The notes: a model not told the origin generated them from the sequence alone. DNA of 43,514 nucleotides from Vitreoscilla sp. (GCA_030150505.1 JASLFS010000010.1:1-43514); one strand, 5' to 3'; counted from the stretch's first letter, positions 1 to 9,145 are shown. Numbers and translations: made by a program.

Positions 1-1152
1 TCCGACTGGATCAACAGGTCCAACATAGTAAATAACGCGATTAGTAAAGTCGACAGGCAAACTTTCACCTTTATTCAACATATCAATCAAACGTTTATGT
101 GCCGCATCACGTCCTGTCAAAATTTTACCATTTAGCAATAATACATCGCCAATTTTCCAAGAAGCCACTTCTTCTTTGGTAATATTATCCAAATCAACAC
201 GTTTACCGTTATTTGGATTATAAGTTAAATCAGGCCAATCTTCTAAGCTCGGTGCTTCTAAATTAACTGGTCCAGTACCATCTAATTCAAATTCCACATG
301 GCGAGTTGCTGCACAATTTGGAATCATGGCAATAGGCTTTGATGCCGCATGTGTTGGATAATCTAATATTTTGACATCCAATACTGTTGTTAAGCCACCT
401 AATCCTTGTGCGCCAATGCCTAAAGCATTAACTTTCTCAAACAATTCTAAGCGAAGTGCTTCAACCGTATTTAATTCAGCACCTGATGCAGCTTTTTCTT
501 GTAACTCATGAATATCAATATGACTCATAAGTGACTCTTTAGCCAGCAAAGCAGCTTTTTCTGGCGTACCACCAATACCAATTCCTAAAATTCCAGGTGG
601 ACACCATCCAGCACCCATCGTTGGAATGGTTTTCAAAATCCAATCAACAATAGAATCAGATGGATTCAACATGGCTAATTTAGATTTATTTTCTGAGCCG
701 CCACCTTTGGCAGCACAAGTTACTTCAACTTTATCACCTGCTACAATTTCCATGTGAATAACAGCTGGCGTATTATCTTTTGTGTTCTGACGTTTGCCCG
801 CTGGATCACTTAATACAGATGCTCTTAATTTATTCTCTGGATTCAAATAAGCACGGCGAACACCTTCATTCACCATTTCTTGCACTGACATTTCTGCATC
901 CCACTGCACATTCATGCCAACTTTCAAAAATACAGTAGCAATACCGGTATCTTGGCAAATAGGACGGTGACCTTCTGCGCACATCCGGCTATTGACTAAA
1001 ATTTGTGCCATAGCATCTTTTGCAGCAGGACTCTCCTCTTTTTCCCATGCTTTAGTTAGCGCTTGAATGTAATCTTTGGGATGATAATAACTAATGAATT
1101 GAAAAGCATCAGCAATGCTTTGTATAAAATCAGCTTGTTTAATGACGGTCAT
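1..1152 (-). CDS. fumA: Fumarate hydratase class I, iron-sulfur type (3' truncated by window)
   Basis: Interconverts fumarate and malate in the citric acid cycle; a cytosolic [4Fe-4S] enzyme. I read 384 codons from the ATG at 1152 to the window edge with no stop; the family is about 500-550 residues, so roughly the last quarter is missing. Three cysteines fit the cluster ligands of class I fumarases: C66 in RPICQDTG, C184 in GWCPPGILGIGIGG and C280 in PNCAATRH. The gene runs away from trkA, leaving a 235-bp divergent upstream region. The ribosome binding site is weak (AGG about 11 nt upstream). A class I enzyme acting on tartrate is an alternative, but the full-length single-chain layout with N- and C-terminal domains joined favours fumarase. 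No start more convincing than MTVIKQADF is visible. Confidence 0.93.
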   Translation of the reverse strand, partial: MTVIKQADFIQSIADAFQFISYYHPKDYIQALTKAWEKEESPAAKDAMAQILVNSRMCAEGHRPICQDTGIATVFLKVGMNVQWDAEMSVQEMVNEGVRRAYLNPENKLRASVLSDPAGKRQNTKDNTPAVIHMEIVAGDKVEVTCAAKGGGSENKSKLAMLNPSDSIVDWILKTIPTMGAGWCPPGILGIGIGGTPEKAALLAKESLMSHIDIHELQEKAASGAELNTVEALRLELFEKVNALGIGAQGLGGLTTVLDVKILDYPTHAASKPIAMIPNCAATRHVEFELDGTGPVNLEAPSLEDWPDLTYNPNNGKRVDLDNITKEEVASWKIGDVLLLNGKILTGRDAAHKRLIDMLNKGESLPVDFTNRVIYYVGPVDPVG

Positions 1153-1387
1153 ATTCTTATTTACCTATATAAGCAGTTTCTACGGTAATTACATTTTAAT
1201 CTTTTATCGGCAAAGCGTCATCTTTTAGCCATAAACAACCAAATTTGACTATACAAACTATTCTTATTTTCATATCAAACCAACAATTATTTTAAATCAA
1301 TGAATAAAGACATTATTGATAAGATGATTTTTTTTCGAATAAGACTTAAAATACATCACTCTCTTTTACCCATATAATGAGTAGCAT

Positions 1388-2794
1388 GTGAAGATTCTAA
1401 TTCTCGGTAGCGGTCAAGTTGGTACAACTGTTGCGCAAAACTTGGCTCAGGTAACCAATAATGATGTCACTGTTGTCGACATTGAAGAAGCGCCTTTAAA
1501 AAACCTTAGTAGCAAATTAGATATTCAAACTATCCAAGGCAATGCCGCGTCTCCTGCTATATTAGAATTATCTGGTGCAAACGACACTGATTTAGTCCTT
1601 GCTTTAACACGAAGTGACGAAATTAATCTTGTTGCTTGCCGTCTTGCCGATGAGTTATTTAATATTCCTAGCCGCATTGCAAGGGTTCGGCACAGTGATT
1701 ATTTAGAATTTCAATCTGATAGCATTGAACAAAATGAAAATATCAATAGTTTATTAGAACTATTCAATGTAACTGAATCAATTTGTCCAGAACAATTGGT
1801 AACTGAGCAACTCTACGAATTATTCGTTTACCCAAGCGCACTACAAGTCATTAACTTTGCCAATGGTAAAGTACAAATGGTTGTTGCCAAAGCCCATCGT
1901 GGTGGTTTACTTGTAGATAAAGCCATTGGACAAATCAATAATGACCTTCCTGATGGAGTTGATTGCCAAATATTTGCAATATATCGGGATAATTATTTGG
2001 TTACTCCTACACCACAAACAGTACTATTAGATGGTGATGAAGTGTTTTTCTTGGCTGCTACAGAACATGTACCTGTTGTCATGCGTGAATTACGCCCACC
2101 TGTTAAAACAGCTAGAAATGTTATGATTGCTGGCGGAGGAAATATTGGTTACCGCTTAGCAAAATTATTAGAAGATGGATTTAATGTCAAAATTATTGAA
2201 CACAATCCACGTCGTGCTGAATTTTTATCTGAAAATTTAAACTCATCTTTGGTATTACAAGGCTCATCGACAGATGAAAACTTATTGGTACAAGAGCACA
2301 TTGAAGAAATTGATATTTTTTGTGCCATTACCAATGACGATGAAAGCAACATCATGTCCAGCATGCTGGCAAAAAACTTAGGTGTTAAACGTATTATTAC
2401 GATTGTTAATCGCTCTAGCTATGTCAATTTATTGCAAGGTAATATGATTGATATCGTTATCTCTCCTCATTTAATTACCATTGGGTCTATTTTAGCCCAT
2501 GTTCGACGTGGTGACGTGGTAGCGGTAAATACACTTCGTCATGGTGAGGTTGAAGCTGTAGAAGTCGTTATTCATGGTGACAAACACACATCTAATTTAA
2601 TTGGAAGAACCCTCAAACAAGTTAAATTACCTTTAGGATGTAATTTAGTAGCATTACAAAGAGAAGATGAAGTCATCATGGCTCACAAAGACATGACTTT
2701 TGCTGATGGTGATCACCTCGTTTTCTTTGTGTCACGCCGTCGAGCTATTCGCGAGTTAGAAAAACTCATTCAAGTTAAAGTTGGCTTTTTTTAA
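1388..2794 (+). CDS. trkA: Trk potassium uptake system, peripheral NAD-binding subunit TrkA
   Basis: Cytosolic regulatory subunit that gates the TrkH potassium channel in response to nucleotides. The 468-residue length matches TrkA. Two RCK units are visible: the first Rossmann glycine motif GSGQVG at residues 7-12, the second AGGGNIG at about 248-254, each followed by a TrkA-C-type domain. The start is GTG (MKILILGSG), which aligns with the usual TrkA N-terminus; an out-of-frame ATG overlaps it. There is almost no Shine-Dalgarno sequence, but TATAAT lies at 1373-1378, only 9 bases before the start, so a very short leader is possible. It is followed after 18 bp by trkH, so the two subunits are almost certainly co-transcribed. 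Confidence 0.96.
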   Translation: MKILILGSGQVGTTVAQNLAQVTNNDVTVVDIEEAPLKNLSSKLDIQTIQGNAASPAILELSGANDTDLVLALTRSDEINLVACRLADELFNIPSRIARVRHSDYLEFQSDSIEQNENINSLLELFNVTESICPEQLVTEQLYELFVYPSALQVINFANGKVQMVVAKAHRGGLLVDKAIGQINNDLPDGVDCQIFAIYRDNYLVTPTPQTVLLDGDEVFFLAATEHVPVVMRELRPPVKTARNVMIAGGGNIGYRLAKLLEDGFNVKIIEHNPRRAEFLSENLNSSLVLQGSSTDENLLVQEHIEEIDIFCAITNDDESNIMSSMLAKNLGVKRIITIVNRSSYVNLLQGNMIDIVISPHLITIGSILAHVRRGDVVAVNTLRHGEVEAVEVVIHGDKHTSNLIGRTLKQVKLPLGCNLVALQREDEVIMAHKDMTFADGDHLVFFVSRRRAIRELEKLIQVKVGFF

Positions 2795-2812
2795 GTTGCC
2801 CCATTTATTATT

Positions 2813-4267
2813 ATGTATAAATTTTTGCCTATTATTCATGTGCTATCAAAGCTTGGCTTTATCTTTGGGCTAACTTTGTTAACTCCAGCTTTGGTGGCTT
2901 ATGTCTACAATGATGGTCTAGTTTCATTATTTTTATTATCTAGTGCGGCTACTCTTTGTTTAACCTATTCTCTCTGGGCGGCAACACAATCTTTTAACAC
3001 TGAACTCAAAACCCGTGACAGCTTTCCACTGGTTTCATTAATTTGGCTTGCCTTTGGCTTGGTTGCAGCAACACCTTTTTATTTTGGTATCGAAGATTTC
3101 GGCTTTACCAATGCTTTTTATGAAGCCATATCAGGATTAACCACTACTGGTTCAACTGTTATATCTGACTTAGATTCTCTGGAGCCATCCTTAAATTTTT
3201 GGCGGCATATGCTTAACTGGCTTGGTGGTATGGGTATTATTGTTCTAGCAGTCGCTATTCTTCCGCTACTTGGTGTAGGTGGTATGCAGCTGTATCGAGC
3301 AGAAGTACCTGGCATTAATAAAGATAGGAAATTGGCCCCTCGCATTGCACAAACAGCTAAAAATATGTGGTTAATTTATTTAATGTTTACCATTATTATT
3401 ATTTTTGCTCTGAAGCTTGCGGGAATGAATTGGCTAGATGCAATGTGCCATGGCATGGCAAGTTTATCATTAGGTGGTTTCTCCACACACAATGATAGCG
3501 TTGCTTATTTCAATTCAGTCAGCATTGAAATGATTATGGCTTTTGGTATGATATTGGGAGCAATTAACTTTGCTAATCACTTTTACGCCATTCGCAATAA
3601 AGACTGGCGTGTTTACAAAATGGATGAAGAATTTCGATTATTAATCATCATTTTATTTGGCAGTATATTTGTTGTTAGCCTCTATCTTTGGCATACGAAT
3701 TATTATAGTCTTTTGGATGCATTCCGCTTTGTTGGCTTTAACTTTGTTTCCATTGGTTTAGCATCTGGATTTACCAACTCAGACTTTGGAAAATGGCCAC
3801 TTATTGCATCTTTATGGATGCTGTTACTTTCACATATTTTAGCTAACTCAGGCTCTACTGGTGGCGGTATTAAAATGATTCGAGCCATTGTTTTATTTAA
3901 ATACAGCTTGCGTGAAATGACATTATTATTGCACCCAAATGCAGTATTACAAGTAAAAGTAAATGAGCGATCGGTTCCTGAAAGAACAGCTTTAACGGTT
4001 CTAGCATTTATATTTGTTTATTTTACAACTGTTGTTATCTTCACATTTCTAATGATGGCAACAGGCATGGATTTTTTAACAGCACTGTCTTTAACCTCGA
4101 CCAATATCACCAACACTGGTCCGGGCTTAGGAAATGCTGGCCCTAGTTACAACTTTGCCCTTTTCTCTGATACACAAAAATGGCTATCAATGTGCGTTAT
4201 GTTACTGGGGCGTTTAGAAATTTTTACAGTATTGATTTTATTTACTCCTGCTTACTGGCGTAAATAA
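2813..4267 (+). CDS. trkH: Trk potassium uptake system, membrane subunit TrkH
   Basis: Inner-membrane potassium-translocating subunit. The 484 residues hold about ten hydrophobic helices. The four pore-loop signatures of the SKT superfamily can be followed in order: SGLTTTGST, SLGGFSTH, ANSGSTGGGIK and TNITNTGPGLGNAGP, the central glycines forming the selectivity filter. The C-terminus ends in LILFTPAYWRK, typical of TrkH. It lies 18 bp after trkA and 21 bp before the transglycosylase gene, so it is probably the middle gene of one transcript. TrkG is a close paralogue and cannot be separated by sequence alone, but the adjacent trkA favours TrkH. Confidence 0.96.
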   Translation: MYKFLPIIHVLSKLGFIFGLTLLTPALVAYVYNDGLVSLFLLSSAATLCLTYSLWAATQSFNTELKTRDSFPLVSLIWLAFGLVAATPFYFGIEDFGFTNAFYEAISGLTTTGSTVISDLDSLEPSLNFWRHMLNWLGGMGIIVLAVAILPLLGVGGMQLYRAEVPGINKDRKLAPRIAQTAKNMWLIYLMFTIIIIFALKLAGMNWLDAMCHGMASLSLGGFSTHNDSVAYFNSVSIEMIMAFGMILGAINFANHFYAIRNKDWRVYKMDEEFRLLIIILFGSIFVVSLYLWHTNYYSLLDAFRFVGFNFVSIGLASGFTNSDFGKWPLIASLWMLLLSHILANSGSTGGGIKMIRAIVLFKYSLREMTLLLHPNAVLQVKVNERSVPERTALTVLAFIFVYFTTVVIFTFLMMATGMDFLTALSLTSTNITNTGPGLGNAGPSYNFALFSDTQKWLSMCVMLLGRLEIFTVLILFTPAYWRK

Positions 4268-4288
4268 CTTTTACATAGGAAATAGTCG

Positions 4289-6160
4289 ATGAAAAATAAC
4301 TTTCTAAAGACACTAACCATTGCCGTTGGCGCTGCATTGATTAGCTTAACAGCATGCACAAATGTTGAAACACCGGAAACTGTTGTTGAAGCGGTACAAC
4401 CTTCTAATAGTTTAAATACACAAAATAGAGCTCACGATGATGCCAATACAATCATTAGTGATTACTATCAATATCAAGATGTACTCAAAGCCATCGCCAG
4501 AGATGACGACCTTGCCCCTGCCCAATTCTTAGCACAGCAAAGAACGGATAACGCAATGGCCGAACGGGTTCGCAATAATTGGTTAAAACGACTAGGTCGC
4601 CGTGGTAATTGGGCCCAATTCCAGCAACAATACCCGTTACTAAGTAAAAGTGGAATAGATCAAGAAACACAATGTTTTGCAGAAACGGCACAGCTCAATC
4701 ATGCTAGTGCCCAAAACCAATTAGCCAAAGAATTAATGAATGACAAGGCTGGATTCACCACTGGCTGTAATAGATTAATTGCTCAGGCTGCGAGTTTAAA
4801 TCAATTTAAAGAACAAGCTGTTTGGGAGCGTGTTCGTTTACTATTAAGTAAAAACCAAGTAACAGATGCCCGACGTTTAGCAAGTGCAATTAATCAACCA
4901 TTGCCAAGTAATTTAGCTGGCAGCTCAATGGGAGGCCAAGCTAATCAAGAAGCAGCCTTATATGCAGCTACTGCTCCCAAAAATCGCAATAATATTTTAG
5001 GACAATTATCTAATATCAAATCAGGACTGTCTCAAAACCAAATAGCTTTTGCATATGGCTTAGCGGGTTTATCTGAAGCCAAGAAACAAAATCTACAAGT
5101 TGCCTTGAATTACTTTATGCAATCTGATCCAAACCAACTTGATGAAGAACAGTGGCAATGGTATGCACGTGCAGCTTTAAGACAACAAAATTGGGCACAA
5201 TTAAAAAATATCATCCTACAAATGCCAACTAAAGTACAAGCTGATGAAACTTGGCAATACTGGTTAGCACGCTCATACCAAGCTTTAGGTAACCAAACAC
5301 AAGCTAAAAAGCACTTCCAACAAGCTGAAAATTCTGGACGTAATTTTTATGCTCTATTGGCAACTGAAGCCTTAGGAAATAAAGTTAACACAACGAGCAA
5401 TGCACCTAAAGCAAATACCCACGCCTTACAAAGCATACAAAAAGATGGCGCTATTACACGGGCTTTAACACTATTTAAGAAATCTCAAGAAATAGGCGAT
5501 TGGACCATGCGCCGAGAAGCACAAGCACAATGGCGATATGCAGTACGCGATTACAATGAGACAACACTCATTGCATCTGCAGAAGTGGCTAATCAACATT
5601 CATTTAATGAAATGACAATTTACAGCGCAGATAGAACCAATAATTTACTCAACTATCCATTACGCTACTTATCACCATTCCGTGAAATTACCGAGCGTTA
5701 TGCACCACAAGCAAACGTTGACCCTGCTTGGGTTTATGGCTTAATCCGCCAAGAAAGTCGCTTTATGTTAAGTGCAAACTCGCACGTTGGTGCAACTGGC
5801 CTAATGCAAATTATGCCAGCCACTGGTAGAGAGATTGCTAGAAAGATTGGCTTAACCAACTATAGCTTAACGAATATTGATAACAATATTCAGATGGGCA
5901 CTTGGTACCTTGGCGATATTCGTAATAGCTTAGGCAGTGAAGTTTTAGCAACTGCAGGTTATAACGCAGGCCCTTCACGAGCTCGTCGCTGGCAAGCAAA
6001 TACACCACTAGAAGGTGCTATTTATGCTGAGACAATTCCATTCAATGAAACACGAGATTACGTTAAAAAAGTAATGGCCAATGCAACATATTACGCAAGT
6101 TTATTCAATGAGCCACAAACTTCTCTGACTCAACGCATGGGAACCATTCCTGCTAAATAA
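4289..6160 (+). CDS. Soluble-lytic-transglycosylase-like lipoprotein (Slt70/LtgA type)
   Basis: Cleaves the MurNAc-GlcNAc bond of peptidoglycan, leaving 1,6-anhydro ends. Residues 1-22 are a lipoprotein signal with lipobox LTAC, so the mature protein should be anchored by its cysteine, unlike soluble E. coli Slt70. A long alpha-helical superhelix (about 30-450) precedes the catalytic lysozyme-like domain. The catalytic glutamate is E489 in RQESRF, followed by GATGLMQIMPATG and later AGYNAGPSRARRW, the standard family-1 motifs. The 623-residue length is close to what I recall for neisserial LtgA. The ribosome binding site AGGA sits 9 bases before the ATG. It follows trkH closely and ends in a strong terminator. 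Confidence 0.92.
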   Translation: MKNNFLKTLTIAVGAALISLTACTNVETPETVVEAVQPSNSLNTQNRAHDDANTIISDYYQYQDVLKAIARDDDLAPAQFLAQQRTDNAMAERVRNNWLKRLGRRGNWAQFQQQYPLLSKSGIDQETQCFAETAQLNHASAQNQLAKELMNDKAGFTTGCNRLIAQAASLNQFKEQAVWERVRLLLSKNQVTDARRLASAINQPLPSNLAGSSMGGQANQEAALYAATAPKNRNNILGQLSNIKSGLSQNQIAFAYGLAGLSEAKKQNLQVALNYFMQSDPNQLDEEQWQWYARAALRQQNWAQLKNIILQMPTKVQADETWQYWLARSYQALGNQTQAKKHFQQAENSGRNFYALLATEALGNKVNTTSNAPKANTHALQSIQKDGAITRALTLFKKSQEIGDWTMRREAQAQWRYAVRDYNETTLIASAEVANQHSFNEMTIYSADRTNNLLNYPLRYLSPFREITERYAPQANVDPAWVYGLIRQESRFMLSANSHVGATGLMQIMPATGREIARKIGLTNYSLTNIDNNIQMGTWYLGDIRNSLGSEVLATAGYNAGPSRARRWQANTPLEGAIYAETIPFNETRDYVKKVMANATYYASLFNEPQTSLTQRMGTIPAK

Positions 6161-6173
6161 CCTTGGGTTTCAA

Positions 6174-6207
6174 AAAGAAAGAAAGGATAAACCTTTCTTT
6201 CTTTTTT
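6174..6207. terminator. Bidirectional terminator between the transglycosylase gene and copZ
   Basis: A 13-bp perfect stem, 6174-6186 with 6192-6204, closes a 5-base loop. The arms are A/G-rich and T/C-rich, giving T-runs on both strands, so it can end both converging transcripts. Confidence 0.85.
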
Positions 6208-6219
6208 ACAAATTATCAA

Positions 6220-6426
6220 TTAAAACAATTCATATCCAGCTTCAGTGATGGCCACTTCAAGCTCGGCAACATTCTTTTTTGCATCATCAAAAGATACGAC
6301 AACTTGCTTATTTTCTAGATTAACATCAACTTGCTCAATGCCTTCTAAACTCATTAATGCATTCGTTACAGCCTTGGCACATCCTTGACAAGTCATACCA
6401 TTAACATTAAATGTCACATTACTCAT
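6220..6426 (-). CDS. copZ: Copper chaperone CopZ (heavy-metal-associated domain protein)
   Basis: A 68-residue single HMA domain (beta-alpha-beta-beta-alpha-beta) that binds Cu(I) in the cytosol and hands it to copper ATPases or regulators. The metal site is GMTCQGC with C13 and C16. The ribosome binding site GGAG lies 7 bases before the ATG. It is divergent from cueR, and its promoter (6464-6494) has the long 19-bp spacer that MerR-family activators untwist, so induction by copper through CueR is expected. No copper ATPase gene is nearby, which is unusual, since copZ more often sits beside copA. Confidence 0.92.
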   Translation of the reverse strand: MSNVTFNVNGMTCQGCAKAVTNALMSLEGIEQVDVNLENKQVVVSFDDAKKNVAELEVAITEAGYELF

Positions 6427-6463
6427 TAATCACTCCTATTGAAACATATGCTAAAACTCCATT

Positions 6464-6494
6464 AGAATAAACCTTAACCATGAGTTAATGTCAA
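6464..6494 (-). promoter_or_regulatory. copZ promoter with 19-bp spacer and CueR operator
   Basis: Reading the minus strand: -35 TTGACA (6489-6494, perfect), exactly 19 bases, then -10 TATTCT (6464-6469). Inside the spacer lies a dyad ACCTTAAC-CATGA-GTTAATGT (6471-6491), 7 of 8 bases matching between arms. The overlong spacer with a central dyad is the hallmark of MerR/CueR-activated promoters. The assignment to CueR is inferred from the adjacent gene. Confidence 0.85.
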
Positions 6495-6513
6495 TATCGG
6501 CAGGAGCATCAAA

Positions 6514-6918
6514 ATGATAAACATTAGTGAAGCAGCTAAGCTAACTCAGCTATCTAGCAAAAGCATTCGTGATTATGAAGAAAAAAATCTCATTACCAAG
6601 CCAAAAAGATTGGAAAACGGCTATAGAGTTTATAATGAAGAACATATTCGTGAATTAAAATTCATTCAGCAAGCACGTCAAGTCGGATTCTCTTTGACTG
6701 AGATTGAAAATTTACTTAATTTTTGGCGGCATGAACACCGTCAAAGCAGTGATGTTAAAAAACTGGTCACGCAACACATTAAACGACTAGAAAATCAAAT
6801 TCATGACTTACAAGCCATGCACCAAACATTATCGACTTGGGCTAATAGTTGCCATGGCGATGAGCGCTCTGATTGTGCCATACTTAATCAATTAAGCTGT
6901 GAAAAATTAAATAATTAA
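6514..6918 (+). CDS. cueR: Copper-responsive MerR-family regulator CueR
   Basis: Cytosolic Cu(I) sensor and transcription activator. The N-terminal winged helix-turn-helix runs over residues 1-70 (ISEAAKLTQLSSKSIRDYEE), then a dimerisation helix (about 75-110) and a metal loop with C113 and C121 in CHGDERSDC. This C-x7-C spacing is that of CueR for two-coordinate monovalent ions, and serines at 78-79 occupy the region where zinc and mercury sensors keep an extra cysteine. The ribosome binding site GGAG is 7 bases before the ATG. It is transcribed away from copZ and its operator lies in the shared 87-bp gap. A silver/gold-sensing relative is possible but context favours copper. Confidence 0.92.
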   Translation: MINISEAAKLTQLSSKSIRDYEEKNLITKPKRLENGYRVYNEEHIRELKFIQQARQVGFSLTEIENLLNFWRHEHRQSSDVKKLVTQHIKRLENQIHDLQAMHQTLSTWANSCHGDERSDCAILNQLSCEKLNN

Positions 6919-7042
6919 TTTTTATTAAAAATCAAATAATACTCTTAATCTAAGCATTTTGATTCCTTGTATTAGCTTCAAATCAGCCTATTCAATACAG
7001 TGTATAATAAAAGATTATTTGATTTAAAAATGGAGCCTAACC

Positions 7043-7771
7043 ATGAGCACCCTATCTCGTACTTCTCGCCATAACGACGAAATGCGCCCTATTCGCATCA
7101 CTACCAATTTTCTAGCGCAAGCTGAAGGTTCAGTATTAATCGAATGTGGCAACACAAAAGTCATCTGTACAGCCAGCGTTGAAGACAGTGTGCCTCCATT
7201 TTTAAAAGGTAAAAATCAAGGTTGGGTAACCGCTGAATATGGTATGTTGCCACGCTCTACCCACTCAAGAATGAGACGGGAAGCTGCATCAGGCAAACAA
7301 AGTGGCCGAACACAAGAAATCCAACGCTTAATTGGGCGCTCATTAAGAGCCATCATCGATTTAGAAAAACTTGGAGAACGACAAATTACCATTGATTGTG
7401 ATGTTATCCAAGCCGATGGTGGCACTCGTACTACAAGCATTACTGGTGCTTATATTGCATTGAAAATGGCTATTGATGATTTAATGTCGAAAAACTTAAT
7501 TCAAGAAAATCCAATTAAAGAAGGCGTTGCTGCTGTTTCAGTTGGCATTGTTGGCGGAGAAGCCATGTTAGACTTAGAATACACTGAAGATTCTGGCTGT
7601 GACAGTGATGTTAATATTGTCATGACAGCAAGTGGTAACATTGTCGAGATTCAAGGCACCGCGGAAGGTGCAACATTTAGTACTGAATCGCTATTAAAAT
7701 TGCTAGCCTTAGCAGAAAAAGGCATTTCGGAATTACTAGAGCACCAAAAACAAGCCTTAACTAGCATTTAA
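7043..7771 (+). CDS. rph: Ribonuclease PH
   Basis: Phosphorolytic 3'-5' exoribonuclease that trims tRNA precursors to their mature 3' ends. The 242 residues match the family. The typical start RHNDEMRPI, the signature GWVTAEYGMLPRSTHSR, the following RxQEIQRLIGRSLRA helix and DCDVIQADGGTRT are all present. GGAG precedes the ATG by 8 bases. A TATAAT sequence at 7003-7008 is a plausible -10 element but I see no good -35. The gene is followed by a modest hairpin and then lysC. Confidence 0.96.
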   Translation: MSTLSRTSRHNDEMRPIRITTNFLAQAEGSVLIECGNTKVICTASVEDSVPPFLKGKNQGWVTAEYGMLPRSTHSRMRREAASGKQSGRTQEIQRLIGRSLRAIIDLEKLGERQITIDCDVIQADGGTRTTSITGAYIALKMAIDDLMSKNLIQENPIKEGVAAVSVGIVGGEAMLDLEYTEDSGCDSDVNIVMTASGNIVEIQGTAEGATFSTESLLKLLALAEKGISELLEHQKQALTSI

Positions 7772-7779
7772 TTTTAATT

Positions 7780-7803
7780 AGGGGACATTTTCCCCTTGTT
7801 TTC
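7780..7803 (+). terminator. Probable rph terminator
   Basis: A 6-bp stem AGGGGA (7780-7785) with TCCCCT (7791-7796) and a 5-base loop, followed by TTGTTTTCT. The stem is short but GC-rich for this genome. Confidence 0.5.
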
Positions 7804-7866
7804 TGTACTATTTATGTTAATAATACTTGTTCAATTTTAAAAATTTTATCAACAAAGAAGAAAAAA

Positions 7867-9087
7867 ATGGCATTAATTGTACAAAAATACGGTGGCACAT
7901 CAGTTGGCTCAACTGACCGTATTAAAAACGTTGCGAAACGCATTGCAAAATTTAAAGCCGAAGGACACGATATTGTCGTGGTTGTTTCTGCAATGAGTGG
8001 GGAAACCAACAGATTGGTTGCTTTAGCAGAAGCCATTCAAGAATCACCTGATCCTCGTGAAATGGATGTTATTCTTTCTACTGGGGAACAAGTGACCATT
8101 GGTTTATTGGCAATGGCATTAAAAGATATTGGCATTGATGCCAAAAGCTTTACTGGCTGGCAAGTTGCGGTTAAAACAGACACATCACACAACAAAGCAC
8201 GTATCGAAGACATCCAAAGTGAAGCCATGCGTGCCGAACTGGACCAAGGTAAAGTGATTATTGTTGCCGGCTTCCAGGGCATTAATGAAAACAATGACAT
8301 TACAACATTAGGCCGTGGTGGATCAGATACTTCTGCTGTTGCTTTGGCAGCAGCTTTACAAGCTGATGAATGCCAAATTTATACTGATGTTGATGGCGTT
8401 TATACAACTGACCCTCGTGTTGTTCCTGAAGCAAAACGATTAGATCGCATTACTTTTGAAGAAATGCTTGAATTAGCAAGCTTGGGTTCTAAGGTTTTGC
8501 AAATTCGTGCCGTTGAATTTGCAGGGAAATACAAAGTTCGTTTACGTGTATTAAGTAGTTTACAAGATGAAGGTGAAGGCACCTTAATTACATTAGAAGA
8601 GGAAGCAAACATGGAAAAAGCTGCCGTAACTGGTATTGCATTTGATAAAAATCAGGCTCGTATTAATGTTAGAGGTGTTCCTGACAAACCAGGTATTGCT
8701 TACCAAATTCTAGGCGCGGTAGCTGATGCTAACATTGAAGTGGATATGATTATCCAAAACGTTGGCGAAGAAGGTACAACTGATTTCTCATTTACTGTTC
8801 CGCGTGTGGACTACCAAAAAACACTAAAACTACTTGCTGAAGTACAAAAAAATATTGGCGCAGCAAAAGTAGATGGTGACGACAGTGTTGTTAAAGTTTC
8901 TATTGTTGGCTTAGGCATGCGCTCTCATGTTGGTGTTGCTTCAACAATGTTCCGCACTTTAGCTGAAGAAGGTATTAATATTCAAATGATTAGCACTTCT
9001 GAAATCAAAGTTTCTGTGCTAATTGAAGAAAAATACATGGAATTGGCTTCTCGTGTATTACACAAAGTATTTAATCTAGATGCCTAA
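7867..9087 (+). CDS. lysC: Aspartate kinase (alpha/beta type)
   Basis: Phosphorylates aspartate, the first step to lysine, threonine and methionine. The 406 residues carry the kinase domain first (VQKYGGTSVGS at 5-15, then VVSAMSGETNRL and TTLGRGGSDTSAVALAAAL), followed by two ACT domains (about 250-406) that usually bind lysine and/or threonine. Length and layout fit the single-function enzymes of Pseudomonas and Corynebacterium rather than the longer E. coli LysC. An internal start with a strong ribosome binding site at codon 249 suggests a separate regulatory beta subunit. The leader is about 95 bases and shows no room for a lysine riboswitch. A bidirectional terminator follows. Confidence 0.96.
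   Translation: MALIVQKYGGTSVGSTDRIKNVAKRIAKFKAEGHDIVVVVSAMSGETNRLVALAEAIQESPDPREMDVILSTGEQVTIGLLAMALKDIGIDAKSFTGWQVAVKTDTSHNKARIEDIQSEAMRAELDQGKVIIVAGFQGINENNDITTLGRGGSDTSAVALAAALQADECQIYTDVDGVYTTDPRVVPEAKRLDRITFEEMLELASLGSKVLQIRAVEFAGKYKVRLRVLSSLQDEGEGTLITLEEEANMEKAAVTGIAFDKNQARINVRGVPDKPGIAYQILGAVADANIEVDMIIQNVGEEGTTDFSFTVPRVDYQKTLKLLAEVQKNIGAAKVDGDDSVVKVSIVGLGMRSHVGVASTMFRTLAEEGINIQMISTSEIKVSVLIEEKYMELASRVLHKVFNLDA
8597..8613 (+). promoter_or_regulatory. Internal ribosome binding site and start for aspartate kinase beta subunit
   Basis: AAGAGGA at 8597-8603 sits 7 bases before an in-frame ATG at 8611 (codon 249, MEKAAVTGIAF). This is stronger than the site for the full-length protein and marks the start of the ACT-domain part. 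Known alpha2beta2 aspartokinases make their beta subunit from an equivalent place; that it is used here is inference. Confidence 0.6.
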
Positions 9088-9110
9088 TTGGCTTGATTAA
9101 GTATTACTAG

Positions 9111-9140
9111 AAAAAACCAAGCAAAATGCTTGGTTTTTTT
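9111..9140. terminator. Bidirectional terminator between lysC and speB
   Basis: A 13-bp perfect stem, 9111-9123 with 9127-9139, a 3-base loop, A-run before and T-run after. Confidence 0.92.
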
Positions 9141-9145
9141 TATAT

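Noticed and set aside
7772..7866. Lysine riboswitch in front of lysC
   Set aside because: The gap is only 95 bases and part is the rph terminator; the lysine aptamer needs far more sequence and none of its conserved cores is seen.
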